In this document: piece by piece, positions 8,974 to 16,922 of the stretch
Numbering within the stretch: position 1 is the first letter of the stretch
Layout of the letters: each line of letters begins with the position of its first letter
Source of the DNA: Nesterenkonia sp. LB17
GTDB lineage: Bacteria; Actinomycetota; Actinomycetes; Actinomycetales; Micrococcaceae
Length of the DNA stretch: 64,000 bases
Direction of reading: 5' to 3'
NCBI RefSeq assembly: GCF_022565915.1
Contig: NZ_JAJOYX010000006.1
Location: 1 to 64,000 of the forward strand
Translations under genes and position numbers: made by a program
The notes under the pieces: model-generated
What the model saw: the letters and a program-made list of their open reading frames with translations, nothing else
Databases searched by the model: none
Told to the model about the DNA's origin: nothing

Positions 8974-11900
8974 GTGAGCAAAGAACCAGCCGCTGAGGAG
9001 TGGGACCTGTCGTCCGAGAATGGGCCGGCAGAACCTGTGACGGAGCATCAGCGCCGTGACACCTCCGACGACGCCGCCCGCGCCACCGCGAGCTCGGCGG
9101 CATCGGCGTCCACCGCGGAGTCTGCAGGTTCGGCAGGCTCCGCTGATTCGGCTGCCTCGGCAGGGTCTCCCGGCTCGCCGAGCTCCCCGAACTCGCCCCA
9201 GTCCCCAGACTCGCCCGCTTCGCCCGGGTCCCCGGCTTCGCCGCAGTCCCCAGCCTCACCCGACTCCCCAGCCTCCGCGGACTCCCCAGCCTCCGTCGGC
9301 TCCCGCCCCGATGGTCGAGACCCGGTGGCCGCCTGGCTGGAATCAATGGGGTCCGGCACCGAGAACGACACGATGCTTCGCTTCTCCCCGAACCAGCACA
9401 ACGCCATCGACCTCACCGACGCCAACTCCTCGGGCATGATGCAGCTCATGGCGGGTCGCAAGACCCGGCTCTCCACGCTGCTCAACGATCAGAACGCGTT
9501 CACCATCGGCAAGCACGCCGCCCAGGGCATCCGGGCCAAGACCCGGGAGATGTCCGAGGAGCGCGGGATCGACGTCGGGTTCCTCGCCGCCGGGGTGGTC
9601 AGCTGGACCGAGGACGCTGGCCAGGCCTCCTCCGGCGAGCAGTTCACCGAAGACTTCACAGCTCCGATCATGCTGGTGCCGATCACCCTGCGCCCGCGTG
9701 AGGACGGCAGCGGTGACTTCGAGATCCAGTTCAGCGCAGCCGCCCGGCTCAACCCCGCGCTGATCCGTCACCTGGCCGCCCGGCACGGCACCCGACTGGA
9801 CCCGGTGGAGTTCCACAACACCGGCTATGTGACAGCCCGCTTCGACCCTAACCGTCCCGCGGACACGCTCGCGCGCATCGCCGCCGGCGTGGACACCCTG
9901 CACTCGGTGCAGGTGTGGCGCCAGCTCCACGTCTCGACCTTTGCGGACCTGACCTTCCTGGGTGATCCCACGGGGCTGGAGCTCGATCACCCCGTCATCC
10001 ACGCCATGGCCACCGGTGAGCCGCTGGGGCAGACCCGGGCCGATCGCACGCTGAAAGACCTGCCCTCGGTGGATGATCGGGAACCCCGCGACGAGCGCCT
10101 GGTCGCCGACGCCGATCCGCACCAGCAGGCCGCCCTGGACGCGGTGCTCGCCGGGCAGTCCGTCGTGGTCTCCGCGCCTGCCGGCACCGGTCAGACCCAG
10201 ACCGCGATCAACGCCGCGGCCGGCCTCGCCTGGCAGGGCAGGCGGGTGCTGGTCCTCGCCGAGCGCACCGCCACCCTGGAACAGTTCAAGGACCGGCTCG
10301 CGCAGGTCCACCTGGGCACGCTGGCGGGCAACATCTCCGCCGCCGCGACCTCCGAAGACATCCGCGACCAGCTCATCCGCGCCATCCGGCGCAATGAGCG
10401 GGCCGAGCCGCCCCGACTGGGAACCGTGCATTCGAGGCTGAAGAAGTCGCGCCACCAGCTGGTGGACCACGTGAAGTCGCTTCACAATGTGCGCCGCCGC
10501 TGGGACTGCTCGCCCTACCAGGCCATGCAGGCCCTGGCCGCGCTGACCAGCCTGACGCCCGCGCCGTCGACCTCTGTCCGGCTCAAACGCTCGGTGCTGG
10601 ACCACACCGTGGACCGAAGCCAGATCACCGTGAAGCTCAAGCGCGCCGCCGAGCTGGGCGCCTTCTCCGCCGAGACCCGCGACAGCCCCTGGTTCAACGC
10701 GCGCCTGTCCAACCGGCAGGAGACCCGGGACGCTATGGCCCTGGTCGTCCAGCTGCGTGAGGAGCTGCCGGAGCTGCAGCAGATGATGGTCTCGGCATGC
10801 CAGGCCGCCGGGATCACCGCGGGTGCGACCTTCAGCCAGTGGAACAGCCAGGTGCTGCTCTTCCAGCGGGTGCAGGAATCGCTGGGCAGGTTCAGCCACG
10901 ACGTCTATGCCCGCGCGGTGGACGACCTCATCGCCGCCACGGCCCCGGGCTGGTGGCGCCGACAGAACAACGTGGAGATGACCTCCGTGACCCGCTCGCG
11001 GCTGCGCCGGGTCGCCAAGGAATACGTGCGCCCCGGCGTCGCCATCGGAGACCTGCACTCCTCGCTGATCGATGTGCAGTCCGAGCGGGAGGAGTGGAAC
11101 CAGTGGTCCATCTCCGACTCCGCGCCGAAGGTCCCACCCCGGCTGGACACGCTCTGTGACAGCTTCGGGAAGGTCCAGGCCCGGCTGCAGCGTCTCGATG
11201 AGGTCCTGGAGACGGGATCACTGACCGAGATGCCCATTGAAGAGCTGCTGCAGACGGTGGAGACCCTGGCCGCGGATGAGAAGCCGCTGGAGACCCTGCC
11301 CGAGCGCACGCTGCTCGGCGAACAGCTGCGCGAGCAGGGCTTCCGGGACCTGATGGAGGACTTCTCCGAGCGTGGGATCAGCGCGAACGTCGTCGGCGAG
11401 GAGCTGGAGCTCGCCTGGTGGCAGTCCGCGCTGGAGGCGATGATCTCCGGTGACGACTACCTGGCGATGACCACCGGCGAGAACCTGCGCAGCATCGAGG
11501 AGACCTTCCGCGAATCCGACGCGGGGCACATCGAGTCCAGCGCCCAGCGACTGGGCCACGCCCTTGCGGTGCGCTGGAAGTCCGCCGTGGAGGCCCACCC
11601 GCAGGCCGCCGCGAACCTGCGCGCCCTGCTGCGCGACTCCACCCCCACCATCGAGGCCCTGGAGGCGATCAACTCCAAGGTGACCCAGCCGCTGGTCCCG
11701 ATCTGGACCACCTCGCCGCTGGGGCTGGGAGAGCAGTTCCCGCCTGAATACCGCGCCGACGTCGTCATCCTGCTCGATGCCGAATCGCTCGCCGTGCCCA
11801 CGGCGCTGAACGCGGTGACCCGTGCCTCCCAGGTGGTGGCCTTCGGTGACCCGGTGGCCGGTTCGCCCACCCCCTTCCACGTCTCCGCCGATCCGGTCGC

Positions 11901-13152
11901 GCGCGAGGCCGAGCAGCCCCGCCCCGCCTCGATCTACACCGAGCTGGCCGCCGTGCTCCCGCACTATGCGCTGCGACAGGTCCACCGCGGGGTCGATCAG
12001 GAGCTCACCGGGCTGCTCTCGTCCGCGCTCTACGACGGCGAGCTCACGCGACTCCCCGACGCCGCCCAGCTGACCGGACAGGATCGTCGCTTCACCGTGG
12101 AGCTGGTCGCGGGCATCCAGGCCGGATACCGCGACGCCGTGGAGTCACCCACCGGGGAGGTCAACCGGGTGGTGGACATGGTCTTCGAGCATGTGCGCTC
12201 ACGACGCGGGCACTCGCTGGCCGTGATCACCGGCTCGGCATGGCACGCCCGCCGGCTGGCCGACGCGATCCGGCTGAACCTCGCCAACCATGGCTGGGCC
12301 AAAGAGTTCTTCACCGATGGCGCCCACGGCGAGGGCTTCGTGGTGACCCCGGTGGAGCGTGCCGCCGGCCTGGTTCGGGACGACGTGATCTTCAGCCTCG
12401 GATTCGGCCGCTCGGTGAAGGGAGATGCCGCGACCCGCTTCGGGGAGCTCTCCGAGGCGCGCGGCCGCGAACACTTCGCGATCGCGCTGACCCGAGCTCG
12501 TGACCACCTGCGCGTGGTCACCTCGCTCTCCAACGCCGACATGAACCCCGCCTCGCTGACCAACGGCGCTCGGGAGATCTACGACCTGATCAGGCTGGGT
12601 CTCGAAGGGTCGGACAACCCCACCGCGTCGGCGCAGCTGACCGATCCGCTGGTGCTGGACCTGGTGGACCGGATCCGGGCCCGCGGCGGGCGGGTGGAGG
12701 ACGGGTTCCGCGGGACCCTGGACCTCGCCGCCTGCTCACGCAGGTTCACCCCGGACCAGCCGATGGTGCCGGTGGCGATGGTCTCCGACGGGACCAGGAG
12801 CTATGGCGCGATGTCTGTGCGCGAACGCTCGAGGCAGCGCCCCGCCGCGTTTGAGGCGCTGGGCTGGACCTACATGGCGCTCTGGACCATCGAGGTCTTC
12901 TCCAACCCGGTGCGCTGCACCGAAGTCGTCGCCGAACAGGTCGGGCTGGCCTCGGGACCGGAGTTCGCCGAGTCAGGCCGGATCACCGTGCACACTGCGG
13001 GGGCGGCCCCCCGCAGTCGCAAGGGCCGGGAGCAGGTTGCCCGCAGCGAGGGCATCCGCTTCGGCGGCGCGGCGGACCTCGAGGACGAGGATTCACACCG
13101 GAAGTCCAAGAAGTGGCTGCCGCCGCGGGAGCGCGGGGCATGGAAGCAGTAG
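8974..13152 (+). CDS. Large SF1-type helicase/ATPase-like protein with altered Walker motifs
   Basis: The 1392-residue protein has three parts. Residues about 30-115 are low-complexity Ser/Ala/Pro with repeated SP dipeptides. Residues about 120-390 are an actinobacterial N-terminal domain (NQHNAIDLTDANSSGMMQLM). From about 395 there is a split SF1 helicase core: Walker A reads APAGTGQTQT at 401-410 with Gln407 in place of the catalytic lysine, motif II reads VVILLDAESL at 930-939 (DAES rather than DEAS), motif III is AFGDP at 956-960 and motif VI is IALTRAR at 1170-1176. The function is unknown; the DNA2/Upf1-like layout suggests nucleic-acid binding. The missing lysine predicts weak or no ATP hydrolysis unless the subfamily compensates. 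The GTG start has GGAAGG upstream, and a hairpin (8926-8951) lies in the leader. Confidence 0.75.
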   Translation: MSKEPAAEEWDLSSENGPAEPVTEHQRRDTSDDAARATASSAASASTAESAGSAGSADSAASAGSPGSPSSPNSPQSPDSPASPGSPASPQSPASPDSPASADSPASVGSRPDGRDPVAAWLESMGSGTENDTMLRFSPNQHNAIDLTDANSSGMMQLMAGRKTRLSTLLNDQNAFTIGKHAAQGIRAKTREMSEERGIDVGFLAAGVVSWTEDAGQASSGEQFTEDFTAPIMLVPITLRPREDGSGDFEIQFSAAARLNPALIRHLAARHGTRLDPVEFHNTGYVTARFDPNRPADTLARIAAGVDTLHSVQVWRQLHVSTFADLTFLGDPTGLELDHPVIHAMATGEPLGQTRADRTLKDLPSVDDREPRDERLVADADPHQQAALDAVLAGQSVVVSAPAGTGQTQTAINAAAGLAWQGRRVLVLAERTATLEQFKDRLAQVHLGTLAGNISAAATSEDIRDQLIRAIRRNERAEPPRLGTVHSRLKKSRHQLVDHVKSLHNVRRRWDCSPYQAMQALAALTSLTPAPSTSVRLKRSVLDHTVDRSQITVKLKRAAELGAFSAETRDSPWFNARLSNRQETRDAMALVVQLREELPELQQMMVSACQAAGITAGATFSQWNSQVLLFQRVQESLGRFSHDVYARAVDDLIAATAPGWWRRQNNVEMTSVTRSRLRRVAKEYVRPGVAIGDLHSSLIDVQSEREEWNQWSISDSAPKVPPRLDTLCDSFGKVQARLQRLDEVLETGSLTEMPIEELLQTVETLAADEKPLETLPERTLLGEQLREQGFRDLMEDFSERGISANVVGEELELAWWQSALEAMISGDDYLAMTTGENLRSIEETFRESDAGHIESSAQRLGHALAVRWKSAVEAHPQAAANLRALLRDSTPTIEALEAINSKVTQPLVPIWTTSPLGLGEQFPPEYRADVVILLDAESLAVPTALNAVTRASQVVAFGDPVAGSPTPFHVSADPVAREAEQPRPASIYTELAAVLPHYALRQVHRGVDQELTGLLSSALYDGELTRLPDAAQLTGQDRRFTVELVAGIQAGYRDAVESPTGEVNRVVDMVFEHVRSRRGHSLAVITGSAWHARRLADAIRLNLANHGWAKEFFTDGAHGEGFVVTPVERAAGLVRDDVIFSLGFGRSVKGDAATRFGELSEARGREHFAIALTRARDHLRVVTSLSNADMNPASLTNGAREIYDLIRLGLEGSDNPTASAQLTDPLVLDLVDRIRARGGRVEDGFRGTLDLAACSRRFTPDQPMVPVAMVSDGTRSYGAMSVRERSRQRPAAFEALGWTYMALWTIEVFSNPVRCTEVVAEQVGLASGPEFAESGRITVHTAGAAPRSRKGREQVARSEGIRFGGAADLEDEDSHRKSKKWLPPRERGAWKQ
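9135..9310 (+). repeat. In-frame S/P-rich coding repeat
   Basis: Within the helicase-like gene, degenerate 6- to 15-base units (TCCCC/TCGCCC with GCC, AGC, CAG or GAC) encode runs such as SPGSPSSPNSPQSPDSP. The tract resembles a coding minisatellite and is likely to vary in length between strains. Confidence 0.7.
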
Positions 13153-13469
13153 GGCCTGGGCCCGGTGGCGCGGGGCCTGGTGGCGCCGGACGCGCCGGGC
13201 GGAGAGGACGACGGCGCGTGGTGGCCCCACCGACCTCGGGCCAGTCCCATGAGGTGGAGTCTGATTTCACCGACCCATTCAGCACCGAGCCCTTCGGCGC
13301 TGCAGACTCCGTCCCCGGCCGCGGGGCGGGGGCTGCCGCACAGAATCCCAGCGCCGCAGAAGAGGAGACCCCCGGCAGGACGCAGAAGACCGAGGGTTCC
13401 GCGCCCAGTGTGCCACTGACCGCCCATGAGCAGTGGATTCTGAGTCAGCGTCCCCCGCACTGGGGTTAG
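13140..13469 (+). CDS. Small conserved-looking protein coupled to the helicase gene
   Basis: The open frame overlaps the end of the helicase gene by 13 bases if ATG 13140 is used; GTG 13218 or 13221 are alternatives. The N-terminal half is Gly/Ala/Arg-rich and may be noncoding. The last 40 residues (LTAHEQWILSQRPPHWG at the end) are unlike random GC-rich translation and resemble C termini I recall for small Arthrobacter hypothetical proteins in this position. Overlap with the upstream stop suggests translational coupling and a shared job. No domain is recognisable. Confidence 0.55.
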   Translation: MEAVGPGPGGAGPGGAGRAGRRGRRRVVAPPTSGQSHEVESDFTDPFSTEPFGAADSVPGRGAGAAAQNPSAAEEETPGRTQKTEGSAPSVPLTAHEQWILSQRPPHWG

Positions 13470-13595
13470 CCCGGGACCCCACGCTGGTCCGGGAGCATCT
13501 TCCCCAGGCCGCGGGGAGAGGGCCGTCAGTCGCCCGACTCCACAGCGCAAGGAGCTGCGGCACCTGCGCCGCGCTCCTCGTGGACGCTGGTGGCC

Positions 13596-14582
13596 ATGCA
13601 GAGTATCAGTTCCGATCGACGCACCCGTCCAGGCACCCGCGGCGCTGACGAGGCCCGCCCCCGCGCCCGCCATGGTGAACCGGCCACCGAATCGACGGGT
13701 CCGTTCATTCCGCAGCGACCGCGTCGGCGCCGCTCTCAGCCGCCGGCGCCGACCCGGGAACGATCTCCGCGGAGACGCGCCCGGCGAATACCGGCTGCTC
13801 ACCCATCGGCGCCGCGGATACCAACCGATCGGAGCAGCGTGGCCCGGGGGCAGAGGGTCAGGCCGCCGCGGATCAGCCGCCGACTGCGCGGTGCCGGGCT
13901 GCCCCGGCTGATCCAGCGGTTCCGCATCCCCCTCGCCCTGTTGCTGGGACTGGGCGCCGCCGGCGCAGCGGTGCTCACCGGAGTTCAAGGGCAGGTGGAG
14001 ACCACGCCGGCGCTGCGGGCAAGCGCCGATATCGGCGCGGGGGAGCGGCTGAGCGCCGCCGTGATGGAAGAGGTCCAGGTGGATGTCGCGGCGGTTCCAC
14101 GGGACTACGCCGTGGAGGCGGAGCAGGTGCTCGGACGACAGGTCGCCGTGCCGCTCCCGGCAGGGGCGCTGATCCACCCGGATCAGCTGGTGGGGCCCGG
14201 GCTGCTCGCCGGACAGGACCCCGGCACGGTGGCTGTGCCGGTGCGCCCGGCCGATCCGGCGATGGTCGCACTGCTCACGCCGGGGCAGCGAGTGGATGTG
14301 CTGGCCTCGAGCGACATCCCCGAGCGTGGCACGTCCGCACAGCTGGTGGCGACCGCCGCGCCGGTGCTGTGGTCCCCGCAGGATGATTCGGAGAACTGGC
14401 TGCCCAGCGGGACTGAGGCGGGCGGCGTCGTGATCCTTGCGGTGGATCCCGCCACTGCGGAGTCCATCGCCCAGGCCACCCAGGAGGGACGGCTGCATCT
14501 GAGTCTGCGCGGTACGGGGCCGCCGCCATCTTCGGACCAGCCGGGAACCTCCTCCGAGGGGTCAGTCGGAGGAGCTCGATGA
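13596..14582 (+). CDS. SAF domain / CpaB-like membrane-anchored protein
   Basis: The 328-residue protein has a long basic, Pro/Arg-rich cytoplasmic N terminus (about 110 residues), one transmembrane helix (IPLALLLGLGAAGAAVLTGV) and an extracytoplasmic SAF-type domain. That domain begins ALRASADIGAGERLSAAVM, passes through VLGRQVAVPLPAGALIHPDQLVG, and is followed by a beta-rich region with LLTPGQRVDVLAS. This layout matches CpaB/RcpC-like proteins of Flp pilus systems, but no pilus genes are nearby, so the role is open. GTG 13590 is an alternative start. The 3' end overlaps the convergent FmdB-like gene by 21 bases. Confidence 0.7.
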   Translation: MQSISSDRRTRPGTRGADEARPRARHGEPATESTGPFIPQRPRRRRSQPPAPTRERSPRRRARRIPAAHPSAPRIPTDRSSVARGQRVRPPRISRRLRGAGLPRLIQRFRIPLALLLGLGAAGAAVLTGVQGQVETTPALRASADIGAGERLSAAVMEEVQVDVAAVPRDYAVEAEQVLGRQVAVPLPAGALIHPDQLVGPGLLAGQDPGTVAVPVRPADPAMVALLTPGQRVDVLASSDIPERGTSAQLVATAAPVLWSPQDDSENWLPSGTEAGGVVILAVDPATAESIAQATQEGRLHLSLRGTGPPPSSDQPGTSSEGSVGGAR

Positions 14583-14912
14583 ACCCGATCCCGCGGACCC
14601 TGCGCTCGAGGACCCCGCGCCGGAGGCAGCCTTGGCCGGGCTCGAGGAGGAGTCGGAGGAGCCGTTCCCGCTGGCGCTCGAAGGTGCCCCGTCGGAACCG
14701 GAGCGCTTTGAGGCGTCGGTGCCTGAGCTGGCCGCAGCGCGGGAGTCCGTCCGGTAGAAGCCGGAGCCCTTGAAAGAGACTCCGACCGAGCCGAACTTCT
14801 TGCGCAGTGTGCCCTGACATTCGGGGCAGACGGTCAGCGAGTCATCGCTGAACTTCTGTGCGATGTCGAAGGCATGGCTGCAATCCTTGCAGGCATAGGC
14901 GTAAGTGGGCAT
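14562..14912 (-). CDS. FmdB family zinc ribbon protein with Ser-rich tail
   Basis: The 116-residue protein starts MPTYAYACKDCSHAFDI. The zinc ribbon uses Cys8/Cys11 and the later VCPECQG pair. After residue 60 the protein is a Ser/Gly/Ala-rich tail ending in five serines and Asp, probably disordered. The frame extends 23 codons upstream, but the family always begins at MPTY. The gene lies 73 bases after the 5-FCL gene on the same strand, a common pairing in actinobacteria. This is the second FmdB paralogue in the window, and it is not linked to an amidase. Confidence 0.85.
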   Translation of the reverse strand: MPTYAYACKDCSHAFDIAQKFSDDSLTVCPECQGTLRKKFGSVGVSFKGSGFYRTDSRAAASSGTDASKRSGSDGAPSSASGNGSSDSSSSPAKAASGAGSSSAGSAGSGSSSSSD

Positions 14913-14985
14913 CGGATTCCTCAGAGGTGAAGGGCGCTGGGAGGTCAGGTGCAACCGGCCAGCCTGCGGCAATACTGCCAATCAA

Positions 14986-15669
14986 TTATACGGGCCTCAG
15001 CGTCGTGGCTTCGCGTTCGGTCACGATGATGTGGACCCGCAGGTCATGGGGCTCCACTGGGAAGGCGCCGGGGCTGAGGACCTCCGCGGCATGGACCACC
15101 GCGATGAAGCGCAGCGGCGCGAGGTCGGTCGGACTGTCGGCGGCGGACTCCACGGGCGTGGAGGCCTGGTGGTCGGCGTCGTTTCCGAAGGCGGTGTCGT
15201 AGAAGCCGCCGCCCTGACCCATGCGCGCTCCGTGCTGGTCCACGGCCAGGCCGGGCACCAGGACGGTGAGCCCCTCCGGGTGGCGTTCACGCAGCGCGAC
15301 GGTGCCGAGGCGGTCTCCCAGCGGCTCGTCGACGGCCGCGAACGCGCTGCGCCGCAGCCCCGCCTCAGGCGCCCAGGACACCCACTCGAGGACCCGGTCC
15401 CGGGTGCTGGCGATCACGGGAACGTACACGGCACCCCCGCCGGCGGCGTGACCGCTGAGGAACGGCCGCACGTCCGGCTCGCCGGGCATCGGCACATACC
15501 CCGCCACCGCTGAGCCTGCGGGCACCACGGACGGCAGGACCCGGGCCAGGGCCTGGCCGCGGATCGCGATCTGGTCACCTGTCAGCTCCCGGCGCGCCGA
15601 CCGGAGCCGGGATCGCGCGGCCGCCTTCGCTGCCGCGGCGGACGCGGGCTCGTCTGCGTGTGTCGGCAT
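14986..15669 (-). CDS. 5-formyltetrahydrofolate cyclo-ligase
   Basis: The 227-residue enzyme converts 5-formyl-THF to 5,10-methenyl-THF with ATP. An N-terminal Lys/Arg-rich segment (AAAKAAARSRLRSARRELT) precedes the core. The C-terminal signature LVPGLAVDQHGARMGQGGGFYD is diagnostic, with the glycine-rich loop binding ATP. The start ATG 15669 is only five bases after the stop of the upstream phosphotransferase-like gene, so the two are probably one operon with the FmdB-like gene. Confidence 0.92.
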   Translation of the reverse strand: MPTHADEPASAAAAKAAARSRLRSARRELTGDQIAIRGQALARVLPSVVPAGSAVAGYVPMPGEPDVRPFLSGHAAGGGAVYVPVIASTRDRVLEWVSWAPEAGLRRSAFAAVDEPLGDRLGTVALRERHPEGLTVLVPGLAVDQHGARMGQGGGFYDTAFGNDADHQASTPVESAADSPTDLAPLRFIAVVHAAEVLSPGAFPVEPHDLRVHIIVTEREATTLRPV

Positions 15670-15674
15670 GCGGC

Positions 15675-16829
15675 TCAGCGCCAGGATTCGGACTGGATGA
15701 GGCTGGCGCGCAGGGCCTCTGCGGCGTCGGCCAGGCCGGGCGAGAAGGTGAACTGAGCGCTCAGGCGCAGCAGCGCGGCCCTCTCATAGGCCTCCAACGC
15801 GTCGCCGGCGACCCCGTTCCGGTAGGCGGCGTCGTTGATCAGTCCGAAGACCACTGCGCGACGCGGCGCGTCCCACAGGCCGCGCAGCTCGTTCCACTTG
15901 GCGCAGGCGAGCAGCCCGCCCAGGTCGAGCGCGGGGTGGGCCCACCCCGCGTTGGAGACCTTCACCAGCGCCGGTCCCAGCTCGGGGGAGTACAGCAGGT
16001 CTTCATCCCGGAGCTGCCGGTGGGCAGGCACCATCCGGCGCTCAGGGATCGAGGCCAACGCGTCACAGGCGGCCATGACGCTCGCGTGGAACAGCTCCGC
16101 CCCGACGAGATAGGGCCTGACCAGCGCTTCCCAGCGCTGCAGGCGCCGGATCTCCGTGGCGGCCCCGTGCACCGGGGCGCTCGCGGGCAGCTCCCCCGGA
16201 TGCTGGATCGCGGTGGACCACGCATCCAGGGACTGGTCCCAGGCGGTCTCCCATGCCTGCGCGCCGATCCGCTGGGGCCTGTGCAGAGAGGCGCCGGTCA
16301 GCGCCTGGAACGTCGCGGTGGAGTCATCATGACTGATCAATCGAGGGAGCCTGAAGGGCCCGGAGAAGGCCTGTGCGCGTCTCATGCCGTCGAGAAGCTC
16401 GGTCGCGCGGCCTGCCGGCAGCACCACGGTGTAGGTCTCGTCCGAACCGTCTCGATGCCGCACCACTGCCCGCAGTCCTGGTTCATGGGCGATCACGAGG
16501 CCGCCCCGGGCGGCCTGCCGCAGGGCGGGCAGCTCGGGATCCGTATCGGGCGGGAACAGGTCGAGGTGCTCGCTGGGTCGGGCGGCACCGCGGTGGTGCT
16601 CGACGCGGAAGCAGCCTGCTCTTCGGGCGCGCCCCGACGCGGCGGCACGGGGCGCAGCGCCAGCGGCAGAGGAGGTCGACGTGCCGGCGTCCTCGGGAGC
16701 CTCGAAGGCGGTGACCTCCACCGCCAGCATCGTCGGCTTCCCCGGCACCGGCCAGGCGCGTTCCACTGACCAGCGGGTCTCTTCGGCGGAGAGGATGCGC
16801 GAAGGCAGCGATGCGGCGGGGTCAAGCAT
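15675..16829 (-). CDS. Phosphotransferase-like protein lacking catalytic residues
   Basis: The 384-residue protein follows the aminoglycoside-phosphotransferase/fructosamine-kinase outline. An N-terminal domain includes YTVVLPAGRATELLDGM. A helical C-terminal lobe has a catalytic-loop position reading VPAHRQLRDEDLLY where active enzymes have HGDLHxxN, and the metal-binding loop reads LVKVSNAGWAHPALDLGGL without the usual Asp. It is therefore probably a pseudokinase or a strongly divergent kinase. ATG 16829 has AAAGGAA upstream. Its stop is five bases before the 5-FCL gene. A second, intact phosphotransferase of similar type is at 61741. Confidence 0.6.
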   Translation of the reverse strand: MLDPAASLPSRILSAEETRWSVERAWPVPGKPTMLAVEVTAFEAPEDAGTSTSSAAGAAPRAAASGRARRAGCFRVEHHRGAARPSEHLDLFPPDTDPELPALRQAARGGLVIAHEPGLRAVVRHRDGSDETYTVVLPAGRATELLDGMRRAQAFSGPFRLPRLISHDDSTATFQALTGASLHRPQRIGAQAWETAWDQSLDAWSTAIQHPGELPASAPVHGAATEIRRLQRWEALVRPYLVGAELFHASVMAACDALASIPERRMVPAHRQLRDEDLLYSPELGPALVKVSNAGWAHPALDLGGLLACAKWNELRGLWDAPRRAVVFGLINDAAYRNGVAGDALEAYERAALLRLSAQFTFSPGLADAAEALRASLIQSESWR

Positions 16830-16922
16830 GTTCGAGACGTTCCTTTCGACCGGTTCGGCTCCCTCCAGCTTAGGCCCGGGACCCTGAGGTGATCGCGGGG
16901 TGCGCAGGGTGCGCGCGCAGTT

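Noticed and set aside
9135-9310. CRISPR-like or noncoding repeat array
   Set aside because: The repeats are short, in frame and encode a low-complexity linker inside a long gene, without constant spacers.
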